Assembly: GCF_000731095.1 (NCBI RefSeq)
Contig: NZ_JMTZ01000014.1
Location: 62,001-126,000, forward strand
DNA: 64,000 nucleotides
Source: Lysobacter antibioticus
GTDB lineage: Bacteria > Pseudomonadota > Gammaproteobacteria > Xanthomonadales > Xanthomonadaceae
Direction of reading: 5' to 3'
Below are positions 26,391 through 35,900 of the stretch, in pieces. How positions within the stretch are numbered: the stretch's first letter is position 1; every line of letters starts with the position of its first letter. A model generated the notes under the pieces. The model made no database searches, was not told where the DNA came from, and saw only the letters and a list, made by a program, of their open reading frames with translations. Position numbers and translations under genes: made by a program.

Positions 26391-27712
26391 GCGGCTTCCC
26401 GCACCGACAGGATGTCGGTCTCGGCCGGATTGGCGGTGCGTCCGCGCTCCCACAGCGAGGCGATGACGTGGTCGCGGATCGCTTCGGCCTGCTCGCGCGG
26501 CAACGAGTGCAGGTCGGACATGAAGCTGAAATCCAGCTCGCCGGCGAAGCCCGACATCAGCACCGAGGTGGTGGTGCGCCAGGGCAGGTGCAGGCTCGGG
26601 CTGTATACAGTTTCCAGGTGGAAGCCGTGGTAGTCGCGCGGCATCTCGATGCGGCCGACATTGGACAGGGTGACGTCGTAGGCATCGAGGTCGGAGCGGC
26701 GCTCGGCGATGAACTGGTCGAACACCGAATGCAGCAGCTCCAGGCCGATGAAGAACTCGTAGACGTTGCGGGTCAGGCGCTCGATGCGCTGGTTGAGTCG
26801 GGCCTTGAACGCGCGCGCCTGATTCCAGTAGCCGAGTTCGTCGATCTGGTCCGGCGGGGTGCGGTTGTCGAGCGCGACGATGGCGCCGGGCGCGGACGCG
26901 AACAGGCTGTCGGCGCTGAGCCGCGGCAGGAACTTGCGGATGTCGACCGGCACGAACACCTTGCCGTTGGCGCGGTCGCTGCGGATGGTGCGGAACGCCA
27001 GCGAGAACGCGACCGCGATGGCGGCGAACACCGTCACGCCTTCGGCGCGCGCGCGCTCGGCCAGGGCCTGGCTGGCTTCGCGCGGCAGTTTCCAGCGCAG
27101 CACATAAAACTCGCCCTGCGGTATCGGCGTGCGTTTGCGCCGCACCGCGAAGAACAGACGGAACGCCATCGCCTTCCAGCGCGCGTTGCGGTGGGCGCGG
27201 CGATCGTTCAGGACTTCCTCGGGCAGCAAGTCCTCCATGCCGTTGACGCTGGTATGGCGGCCGATATCGAGGTCCGGGCAGTCGCACAGGGCCAGGGTCT
27301 CGCGCAGCAGGGTCACCATCGACAAACCGTCGCAGATGCAGTGGTGGCAGGTCAGCAGCAACTCGCCGCCGTCTTCGTCGTGGATCCAGACCGCGCGCAT
27401 CAGCGGCGCGCGATCGCTGGCGAACGCGGTCTCGCGTTCGATATGCGATTCGCGCAGCCAGTCCTGGTCGCTTTCGCGCGCGACCAGGCGCAGCGGGATC
27501 GGCGCGGGATCGTCCTCGAGCACGATCTGCGGCGAGTCGCCGTCGAGCACGGCGCAACGCAGCATCGGGTGCTTGAGCTGGATGCGGTCGAGGGCGTGGC
27601 GCAACTGCTCCGGATCGAGCCGGCCGCGGATGCGCGCGGCCTGGACCAGGGTGAACGGGGTTTCGCGGTCGACGTACATGATCCGCTCGCACAGCATCAT
27701 CTTTCGTTTCAT
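26387..27712 (-). CDS. condensation-domain-like acyltransferase
   Basis: 441 residues of the CoA-dependent acyltransferase / NRPS condensation superfamily (PapA-like). The catalytic motif HHCICDG (HHxxxDG) is intact, and later segments DVTLSNVGRIEMP and SVLMSGFAGELDFSFMSD match the DFG-like and latch regions. The N-terminus (MLCERIMYVDRETPFTLVQAARIRGRLDPEQLRHAL) is also typical. It should move an acyl group to a hydroxyl or amine. It stands alone from any NRPS module and is coupled to a glycosyltransferase, pointing to an acylated glycoside or glycolipid. Confidence 0.85.
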   Translation of the reverse strand: MKRKMMLCERIMYVDRETPFTLVQAARIRGRLDPEQLRHALDRIQLKHPMLRCAVLDGDSPQIVLEDDPAPIPLRLVARESDQDWLRESHIERETAFASDRAPLMRAVWIHDEDGGELLLTCHHCICDGLSMVTLLRETLALCDCPDLDIGRHTSVNGMEDLLPEEVLNDRRAHRNARWKAMAFRLFFAVRRKRTPIPQGEFYVLRWKLPREASQALAERARAEGVTVFAAIAVAFSLAFRTIRSDRANGKVFVPVDIRKFLPRLSADSLFASAPGAIVALDNRTPPDQIDELGYWNQARAFKARLNQRIERLTRNVYEFFIGLELLHSVFDQFIAERRSDLDAYDVTLSNVGRIEMPRDYHGFHLETVYSPSLHLPWRTTTSVLMSGFAGELDFSFMSDLHSLPREQAEAIRDHVIASLWERGRTANPAETDILSVREAA

Positions 27713-27818
27713 CGTGTTCTCGCGATCGGGTGAATCGCCAGCTGGGCCGTCGAGGGCGCCGCTGGCCGGGAAAGCTCGGGTGCGGCCGTTCGCGCAGTGG
27801 CGCGGCGTTCATGCCGTT

Positions 27819-27853
27819 GCGGTGCCCTCGCCCGATCGGGACGAGGGCACCGC
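27819..27853 (-). terminator. hairpin after the second amidase gene
   Basis: A 12-bp perfect stem, GCGGTGCCCTCG (27819-27830) pairing with 27842-27853, 22 bases beyond the stop of the minus-strand amidase gene. No T run, but the position fits an end-of-transcript hairpin. Confidence 0.5.
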
Positions 27854-27875
27854 GGCGATGCGCTCGCCGGTTGGA

Positions 27876-29474
27876 TCAACAGTCCGGAATCACCGCGCCG
27901 TTGTTGTCGCGCGCCTCATCGTTGCCCCAGCGGCTCAGGTAATACGCCGACACCCAGGCCCCGGCCGGGCCGACGTCGAGATCGGTCTTGAGCCAGTAGT
28001 GGTTGTAGCTGGTGCCGACGCGCACTTCCTGGCCCCAGGCCTTGCAGTAGACGTAGTGGGTGCCCTGGTAGAGGGTGCCGACCGGGGTCAGGGTCGACGG
28101 CCACTTGTAGCCGGTGGCATTGGCGAAGGTGTCGACCCAGTACTTGCCCGGCGGGTTCGGCGTGCCGCCGCCGTTGATCAGGCCGTAATAGCTCGACCAC
28201 GGGAAGTACTTGCCGGGGTCGTAGCGGTTCTCGTTCTGGGTCAGCATGCCGTGGCCCTTGACCCGCACGCTGTCGGGGACCAGATGCCAACTGTCGTAGC
28301 CGGGGCCGTTCCAGGCCGTGCGGCAGTCGATGCCGCGGCGCGCGCAGATGCTCTTGGTCAGGCGCGCGGAGGCGTTGAGCATCGCCGCCGACCAGTTGCC
28401 GGCATCGGCGGCGCGGCCGTCGTGCTCGATGCCGACGGTGTAGTAGTTGTGGTACTTCGCATGCCAGGCCTGGCGGTTTTCCGCCACCATCTGGGTGATC
28501 TGGCCGTCGGACTTGCGGATCAGATAGTGCGCCGACACTTGCGCGCTCGGGTTCTGGAACCAGGCGATCGAGCCGGCGTAGGAGCCTTCCATCGTGTGCA
28601 GGATCACCGCGCTCATCGCGTTCGAAGCGGTGCTGTAGTTGCTCGGGCTGGCCGGGTTCCAGATCGCTTCGCCGAAATCGACGGCCTTGGCGCCGACATC
28701 GACGGCCGGCCGGGCCAACTGATCGGCGAGTGTACGGTCGACGCGGACGCTGTCGGCGCCGGCGTCGATCAACAGGGTTGGCGCGCGCAGTTTCTGCAAC
28801 TGACCGGCGCCGAAGGCGCGTTCGAGCCGCAGCGGTTGCGCCGGGATCTCGACGCCTTGGTCGCTGACGCCGCGTTCGAGCGTCTGCAGCACGCCATAAG
28901 CGAAGCTCTGTCGCGCGTAGTCGGCGATGCCGCCAGTGGAGGCGCCGTAGCCGGCGTAGCGTGCCAGCACCGGGGCCAGATCCTCGGCTTGGGCGAGGGC
29001 GCGGCTGCGCTGTTCGCCCTGGCTGGCGGCAAGCGCGCGGTCGAGCAGGGCGGCGCCGGCGAGGATGTTGCTTTGCGCATCGTCGATGACCTGCTGCGCG
29101 CTGCGCCCGATCAGGCGCGCGCCTTCGCCGACCTGATCGGCGAAACCGCCGCCGTGATAAAGGCCCATGACGCCGTAGGAACGCGGCATGTGCACATCGC
29201 GCGGGTTCTGCGCTTCGGGGGCGACGTGGTTCCAGCCGGTTTCGGCATAAGCGATCGCTTCCAGCGAGCCGGCCGGCAGGTTCGGATAACGCGCATAGGC
29301 GCGGCGGAAATACTCGGGATAGGACGCGCGCCGGGCTTGCGCCAGCACTTGCGCCTGGGTCTTGTCGAATTCGAAACGCAGAACCTCGAGGTCGGGACGG
29401 TCGGCCGCGACGGCCAGCGCCGAGGTCAGCAGCAGCGAACAGCCGAGGGCTGCGGCGAGTGAGTGCACATGCAT
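27876..29474 (-). CDS. secreted SLT-like / N-acetylmuramoyl-L-alanine amidase (paralogue)
   Basis: 532 residues, a paralogue of the protein at 17518-19428. Signal peptide (to about 24). The SLT-like domain (about 50-200) keeps the likely catalytic Glu78 in AIAYAETGW and has the GVMGLYHGGGFADQVGEGARL block. The Amidase_2 domain has His293 (ILHTMEG), Glu350, His408 and Asp419 (NRYDPG). The last 90 residues are a different domain from that of the paralogue: Trp/Tyr-rich, starting GKYWVDTFANATGY, with a Cys at 477 and ending VIPDC. The start follows GAAGGAGAT. Confidence 0.88.
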   Translation of the reverse strand: MHVHSLAAALGCSLLLTSALAVAADRPDLEVLRFEFDKTQAQVLAQARRASYPEYFRRAYARYPNLPAGSLEAIAYAETGWNHVAPEAQNPRDVHMPRSYGVMGLYHGGGFADQVGEGARLIGRSAQQVIDDAQSNILAGAALLDRALAASQGEQRSRALAQAEDLAPVLARYAGYGASTGGIADYARQSFAYGVLQTLERGVSDQGVEIPAQPLRLERAFGAGQLQKLRAPTLLIDAGADSVRVDRTLADQLARPAVDVGAKAVDFGEAIWNPASPSNYSTASNAMSAVILHTMEGSYAGSIAWFQNPSAQVSAHYLIRKSDGQITQMVAENRQAWHAKYHNYYTVGIEHDGRAADAGNWSAAMLNASARLTKSICARRGIDCRTAWNGPGYDSWHLVPDSVRVKGHGMLTQNENRYDPGKYFPWSSYYGLINGGGTPNPPGKYWVDTFANATGYKWPSTLTPVGTLYQGTHYVYCKAWGQEVRVGTSYNHYWLKTDLDVGPAGAWVSAYYLSRWGNDEARDNNGAVIPDC

Positions 29475-30089
29475 CGAACGATCTCCTTCGGAGTGTGTAG
29501 TCCGTGGAAAGCCGCGTATGGATCCCGTTCGTTCATTGTCGTGAGCAACCGCAGGGTTTACGTGACCCGTTGCCGGAAACCGGCGCGTTGCGATGCGTCG
29601 ATCTGTGCCGACGCTTCCAGTCCGGCGCTGTGGTGCGCTGTAGACGCGAATATTTCACTGCGATGAATGCGTTGCGCTGCCGGGCCCGATGCGGCGCCAT
29701 GCGTCATGCATGAGGATCACCGGCGGCGGTCGCACCCGATGGCTGGCACGGGCAGGATCGATTCACCGGAGCGCCTCGACTTCGTTGAAGCGCTTCGTTC
29801 GCTGAGGAATTCGCGTGGAAACAAGCCGCGCCCGGTGTGCGCTTCAGCCGCCGCCGGTTCAGACCGGCAGCGCCGTCTCGTTATCAAACGGCGCCGCGTT
29901 CGCTGCGCACCAATGCCATTCGTTGACGGCCAGACAGCGGCCGTCCGGCGCTCGCCGTGGGGTCGCGATGCGTGGTGCGAGTACGAAACGGAGCGCCGTC
30001 GTCAGCGCGCCTTGCGGTGCGCGCAGTGCTCGAAACAGCCCTCGCCGCGATCGAGGCCCGGCGCAGCGGCCAGAACCGCAAGGCGCGCG
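29475..30089. other. 615-base region without an accepted gene
   Basis: Lies between the start of the second amidase (minus) and the end of the MFS gene (minus). Several open frames cross it, but each is either antisense to the MFS gene or lacks start and family similarity. Base composition is slightly lower in G+C than the flanking genes from 29500 to 29760. The promoter of the amidase gene should be here. Confidence 0.45.
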
Positions 30090-31373
30090 TTACCAGCTGT
30101 CTTCGAGCATGCGCGGCTTGCATGCCAGGCGCCCGCCGATGACCAGCACCAACAGGCAGGCGCCGAGCATCGCGAACGGCCACGCCCAGCCGTGGCTGAG
30201 GTCGTGCAGCCAACCGAACAACAAGGGGCCGAGGCAGCTGAGGGTGTAGCCGAGCCCCTGCATGAAGCCCGACAGCGCGGCCGAGCCGGCCGGTGTGCGC
30301 GTGCGCAGATTGATCAGGGTCAGCGACAGCGGGAAGGTGCTCGGGCCCAGGCCGATCAGCCCGACCCAGAGGAAGGTCAGGTGCATCGGCGCCAGCAGCA
30401 GGCCGGCGAAGCCGCCCAGGTAGGCCAGCATGCAGGCGATGACGATCGGAAACGGATTGGCGATGCGCACCGCGAGCGCGGGCATGCACAGCGCGCTGAT
30501 CATGCCCAGGGTCGAGAACAGCGCGACCATGCTGCCGCCGAGCGCGGGGCTGCCGCCGGCTTCGATCAGCAGCTTCGGCAGCCAGGTGAACATCGAATAG
30601 GTGACCAGCGAGGTCATGCCGAACATCAGCGCCATGCCCCAGGCGACCGGCGAACGCCAGACCCGGCCGGGCGGGGTGGTGGCCGCGGGCGTGCCGAGTT
30701 CGGGCGCTTCGTCGCCGACGCAGACCGCATCGTCGTGGGCCCGCGCCAGCGCGCGCGCTTGCGCCGAGCGGCCGCGCGCCTCCATCCACAACACCGTGAT
30801 CCACGGCAGCGCCGCGGCCACCGCCACCAGCGACCACGAGCCCAGCGAAGTGCGCCAACCGGCGGCCTGGGCCAGCGGCACCGCCGCCAATGCCGGCAGG
30901 ATCGTGCCGAGCTGCAGCACGGTGATGTAGGCGGTGCTGACCGTGCCGACGCGATCGGCGAAATAGCGTTTGACCAGCGGCGGCAGCACGACGTTGCCGA
31001 TGCCCATGCCGGCCAAGGCGAACGCCGAGGCGATCAGCAATTGCCCGGTGCTGCCGACGAAGGCGCGCGCGAGCAGGCCGAGCGCGGCCATCGCCATCGC
31101 CAGCAGGGCGGCGCGTTCCAGGCCGATGCGGTGGGCCAGTGCCGGCGTCGCCACGCCGAACAGTGCGAACGCAGCGGTTGGCACCATCCCGAACACGCCG
31201 GTCATGGTCGAACCGAAGCCGAACTCGCGGCCGAGCGCGTCGAGCAAAGGCGTCAGCGAGGTGACCGCGGTGCGCAGGGTGAACGCCGACAGGACGATGC
31301 CGACCAGCACCCAGGCGCGTCCCTGCCACAGCGGGCGTGCGATCGGGGCGGAAACGGCGGCGGTGGCGCTCAT
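30090..31373 (-). CDS. MFS transporter, CynX/NimT type
   Basis: 427 residues and twelve membrane segments. Typical blocks: VGIVLSAFTLRTAVTSLTPLL (the RTAVTSLxPLL signature of the cyanate/nitroimidazole branch), FALAGMGIGNVVLPPLVKRYF after segment 4, and a central loop rich in Arg/Ala. It exports or imports small molecules using the proton gradient; the substrate is undetermined. The start at 31373 gives the proper first segment, although the frame stays open to 32495 antisense to the next gene. Confidence 0.9.
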   Translation of the reverse strand: MSATAAVSAPIARPLWQGRAWVLVGIVLSAFTLRTAVTSLTPLLDALGREFGFGSTMTGVFGMVPTAAFALFGVATPALAHRIGLERAALLAMAMAALGLLARAFVGSTGQLLIASAFALAGMGIGNVVLPPLVKRYFADRVGTVSTAYITVLQLGTILPALAAVPLAQAAGWRTSLGSWSLVAVAAALPWITVLWMEARGRSAQARALARAHDDAVCVGDEAPELGTPAATTPPGRVWRSPVAWGMALMFGMTSLVTYSMFTWLPKLLIEAGGSPALGGSMVALFSTLGMISALCMPALAVRIANPFPIVIACMLAYLGGFAGLLLAPMHLTFLWVGLIGLGPSTFPLSLTLINLRTRTPAGSAALSGFMQGLGYTLSCLGPLLFGWLHDLSHGWAWPFAMLGACLLVLVIGGRLACKPRMLEDSW

Positions 31374-31697
31374 GGCAAGCTTCGTCGGAGAAAACGCGCC
31401 GGCATGCGATGCATGCGGCCGCGCGGGAAACTGGAATCGTCGGCGCCGTCGTGGACGGCGCGTCCGCAGCCGCGGACAGGCGATGGTGAGCGGACAGTGT
31501 GGCCAGTCGTACCCGCCGGCGCCAGCACCGCCGTGGCAACGGTCAGTTGCGGCAAAGTCGCGCCCGCTTCGCAGCCCCGTCACGCGCGCTGCGCTGCGGC
31601 GACCATCCTGCATCGAGGCGAGGTATCGTGATCGGGCCGCCGCCCCTGCGGCGCGATCCGCGGGGCGGCGTTCAGACATTCGAGGGAGCGCGGGATC
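31374..31697. other. 324-base divergent intergenic region
   Basis: Separates the MFS gene from the M48-helicase pair. No gene or repeat is visible, only very G+C-rich sequence. Promoters for both directions should lie here. Confidence 0.45.
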
Positions 31698-32951
31698 GTG
31701 GTGGCAAGCAACGAGGTCCAGGACGGCATCGGCACAGCCGACGGCGGCAACACGCACAGTGCGACGGTGCCGCCGGCAGCGCCCGCGCTGGCGCCGCTGC
31801 CTTATCACGCGGCCCTGGTCGCGCATCTCAAGCGCGCCGAAGCCGAGGTTTGGGCCTGGGCGTCCTCGCTCAGCGTGCAGGCCCAGCACGCCCAGGAACT
31901 GCGCGCCGAACTGTTGCGCAAGACCTACCGCCTGACGCCGGAATCGCACCCGCAGGCGCATGCGATCTGCGCCACGGTCATGCAACGGCTCGGCATCGAG
32001 GCGGCGACGACCCTGTACCAAGCCAGCGACGGCGCGATGGGCGCCAGCCTGTGGTACCTGCCCGGCGAAGCGCATGTGGTTCTGCAAGGGCCGGTGCTCG
32101 AACGTCTCGACGCGACCGAACTGAGCGCCTTGCTCGGTCACGAGCTCGCGCATTACCGGCTGTGGGCGCTCGACGGCGGCGACTACTACACCGCGCAGCG
32201 CATCCTCGATCACTGTATGGCCGACCCTCAGGCCGCCGCCAGCCATGCCGAGAGCGCGCGCCTGTACAGCCTCTACACCGAGATCTACGCCGACCGCGGC
32301 GCGGCGATCGCCGCGCAGTCGGCGACGCCGGCGATCGCGATCCTGGTCAAGGTGCACACCGGCCTGGGCAGCGTCGATCCGGCGGCCTACCTGCGCCAGG
32401 CCGAGGAGCTCGAATCGACCGACGGGCGCCGCTCCGAAGGCCATTCGCATCCGGAAAGCTATCTGCGCGCGCAGGCGGTCGAACGCTGGTGGCATGGAGC
32501 CGCCGATACCGATGCCTGGCTGCGCCGGCGCCTACAAGGCCCGCTGTCGGCCGATCGTCTCGATCTGCTCGACCAACTCGCATTGAGCGCGCTGACCCGG
32601 CGCTTCATCGCCCGTCTGCTGCGGCTCGAAGCCTTGGGCGGCGAACTGGGGCAACAGCAGGCACGCGCCTATTTTCCCGATTGGGGTGCCGACGAAGCGG
32701 TCGCCAGCGACGATGAACTGAGCGCCGAACGTATCGACGACAGCGTGCGCCGTTACCTGCACTGCGTGATGCTGGATTTCGCCCTGATCGACGAAGCGCA
32801 GCGCGAAGCGGCGGTATTCGAGGCGGCGCGCCTGGCCGAAACGATGGGCGGCCGCAGCGAGTTCATTGCTGCGCTCAAGCGCGACGCGGGGTTCGGCAAA
32901 CGCGAACTCGACAAGCTCGCGCGCCGCCTCGACAAGGAACCGAGCGCATGA
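31698..32951 (+). CDS. M48-family zinc metalloprotease paired with a helicase
   Basis: 417 residues. The zinc site is HELAH at 148-152 and the third ligand is probably Glu195 in EIYADRGAA, the M48 pattern. No membrane segments or signal peptide are seen, unlike HtpX, so it should be soluble and cytoplasmic. The C-terminal half is helical with a possible tellurite-resistance-like run at the end (YLHCVMLDFALIDEAQREAAV... IAALKRDAGFGKRELDKLARRL). It begins at a GTG and its last four bases overlap the helicase start, so the two proteins are made together. The partner may be its substrate or activator. Confidence 0.82.
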   Translation: MVASNEVQDGIGTADGGNTHSATVPPAAPALAPLPYHAALVAHLKRAEAEVWAWASSLSVQAQHAQELRAELLRKTYRLTPESHPQAHAICATVMQRLGIEAATTLYQASDGAMGASLWYLPGEAHVVLQGPVLERLDATELSALLGHELAHYRLWALDGGDYYTAQRILDHCMADPQAAASHAESARLYSLYTEIYADRGAAIAAQSATPAIAILVKVHTGLGSVDPAAYLRQAEELESTDGRRSEGHSHPESYLRAQAVERWWHGAADTDAWLRRRLQGPLSADRLDLLDQLALSALTRRFIARLLRLEALGGELGQQQARAYFPDWGADEAVASDDELSAERIDDSVRRYLHCVMLDFALIDEAQREAAVFEAARLAETMGGRSEFIAALKRDAGFGKRELDKLARRLDKEPSA

Positions 32952-35900
32952 ACGAGCCCGAGAACGAGACGCTAAACGGACCGGCGAACGAGCCGGCCTT
33001 GCCGACCCAGGCGAGCAGCCTGCGTGCGGTGGTCGAAGCCCAGCGCGGTGCCGGGTTGGCCACCGACGACGTTTTGTTCCTGGCCTTGCCGCTGTTCCGT
33101 ACGGTCGCGCAGTTGCATGCGCACGGACGCGTCGCCGCGCTGGGCGCCGACGATATCGTCCAGGTCGCCGGCCAGGGCCTGAGCCTGCGCGCAGCCGACG
33201 GACGCCTGCCGCGGCTCGAACTGGACGCGATACGACGCCTGCAACCGCCGCCGGGCTCGACCTTGAACATCGTCGGCGAGTTGCGCGTCACCCAGGACGC
33301 CGCACACGGCGCACGGGTCGAGAACCTGCAGACCCAGCGCGATGCCGCGCAGCCGATCGAGCATCCGGTGTACCTGCCGGGCTATACCTCGTGGGAACTG
33401 GCGCTCGGCCATCACGACGAAATCGGCGACATCTTCCAACTCGGGCAAGTGCTCGCCAGCCTGGCTTGCGGGCTCGACTTCGACGACGGCGACGACCTGG
33501 AACTGTTCGCCGCGCAACGGCAGAACCTGTTCCGGATCAACCCGCGCCTGAACCCGGTGCTCGCCGCGATCGTGGTCGAGATGACCGCCCTGAATCGCCA
33601 CGAACGCGCTACCGACCTGGCCTCGATCGTGCGCCGCCTGGAGACTTATCGCGATCAGCCGGTGAGCCTGGATGTCGAGCGCGTCCTGTCCGGCGCCCAG
33701 GGCGAGGTCTCGCGCCGCGTCGCGGTGCTGTCGCATCTGCGCGACCGTTTGTTCGACCTGTCGCGGCGCAATCGCCTGCTGCAGTTCCGCCCGACCCAGG
33801 CCAGCGTCAACCTGACCATCGCCAGCGTGCCGATCGTGCTGCAGCTCGGCAGCATCCGTCCCGAACAGCTGTGCACCTGGAGCGGCGAGTTCGCCGACGA
33901 GGTGATCGCGGGCAAGGCGGTCAGCCTGCATCGCTGGCTGCGTTTCGAAGACCAGCCGTATCTGCCGGGCGCGCTCGACCGCATCGCCCAGGAAACCCGG
34001 CGCGACCGCGCCGAGTACGGCTTCAGCCATCTGCGCCTGGTGGTCGCGTTCCTGCGCTGGCACAACCTCAAGGAAGATCCCGAACAGCGCATGGTCTCGC
34101 CGCTGTTGTGGCTGCCGGTCGAGCTGGTGCGCAAGAAGGGCGTGCGCGATCAGTACGTCATCCAGTGCGAAGACGGCGAAGCCGAGTTCAACCCGGCACT
34201 GCGCCATTACCTGCGCCAGCTCTACGACATCCGCCTGCCCGAGACCGTCGACCTGCAGAAGGTCTCGCTGGAATCGATCCATGCCGACCTCGCCGCGCAG
34301 ATCCGCGCCTCCGAGCCCGGGGTCGAGCTGCGCTTGCAACGCAAGCCGGCGATCGAGCTGATCCGCCGCAAGGCGGTGCAACGCCTGCAACAGTATCAGC
34401 GTCGCAGCGGCGGACGCGTGCGCAGCGACGGTCAGCGCCCGGACTTCAGTTACGAACGCGACGACTACCGTCCGCTGGGTTTGGCCTTGTTCCGCCAGCA
34501 CGTCCAGCCGAGCCCCTTGCCGCTGCGCGGCGCGGTCGGTGCGGCCCCGACGCCGACTCCGCTGCACATGAGCGCGAGTGCGGACGAGGTCGAGCACACG
34601 ACTTACGCCCTGCAGGACGACAACGGCCATGCCTACGCCTGGGATTTCGACCTGACCCAGGTCACCTTGGCCAATTTCAACTACCGCAAGATGTCGCTGG
34701 TGCGCGACTACGCGCAACTGATCGAAGAAGGCGCCGCCAACCCGGCCTTCGACAAGGTGTTCTCGATCGAGCCGCGCGAGGTCGACATCGCCGCGCCGCC
34801 GCCGATCGCGCCGGCGGAGCAGTGGAACGTGATCGCCAGCGACGCCACCCAGACCGCCGCGGTGGCCTTGGCCCGCGGCGGCCGCAGTTTCATCATCCAG
34901 GGGCCGCCCGGCACCGGTAAGTCGCAGACCATCACCAACCTGATCGCCGACTATGCCGGCCGCGGCCAGCGCGTGCTGTTCGTGTGCGAGAAGCGCGCGG
35001 CGCTGGACGTGGTGTTCCATCGTCTCAAGCAGGCCGGCCTGGATGAGCTGTGTTGCCTGATCCACGATTCGCAGACCGACAAGAAGGCCTTCGTGCAGAA
35101 CCTGCGCGAGGGTTACGAACGCTGGGTCGCCCAGCCGCATCAGCACGAGCGCCTGAGTCAGTCGCGCGCCGCGAGCCTGGACGAATTGGCCGGGCAACTC
35201 GGCCGGATCGAAGGCTACGAGCGCGGCATGACGCAGATGCCGGAACGCTTGGCCTGCAGCGTGCGCAGCCTGTTGCGGCGTTCGATCGAGCTGCCGCCGA
35301 TGCAGGCCGAGATCGGTGCGGCCGAACGCGAGCGTCTGCCCGACTATGCGGTGTGGGAGCGCAATCGCGAATCCGGCGAGCGCTTGCGCGCCTTGATGCA
35401 GGAGCGCTTCGGCCTCGATCGCCTCGCCGGTCATCCGTTCGCGCGCCTGTCGGCGGGTCTGCTCGGCGACGAACGCGCCTATGCACAGACCGTGGCCTGC
35501 CTCGACGAGTGCGAGCCGCTGCTCGACCGCCTCGATGCCGCATTCGAGGACGAGAGCAGCCTGTTGAATCCTCAACGGGGTCTGGCCGACGCGGTGCAGG
35601 CGTCGTCGATGGCCCGGCGACTGCGCGATGCCCGATTGGCGGCGCATCCGGATTTGCTCGATGCCGGTTCGACCGCAAGCGCGCAACTGCGGCGCGAGCG
35701 CGACGAACTCGACGGCCTGGACCGGCGCCGCGCCGAAGCCGGGCAGGGCACCGTGCACTGGCGCGCGCCGTTCTCGGTGCAGGACACCGAGGCGGCCCTG
35801 GCGATCGCGCGCCGCGACGAAGCCTCGCTGCTGCGCTGGCTCAAGCCGTCGTGGTGGCGCCTGCGCGGCGTGCTGTCGCGCAGCTACGACTTCGCCCAGC

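Noticed and set aside
29667-31631. Plus-strand frame of 654 codons
   Set aside because: Antisense to the MFS transporter; Arg/Gln/Ala-rich with no domain.
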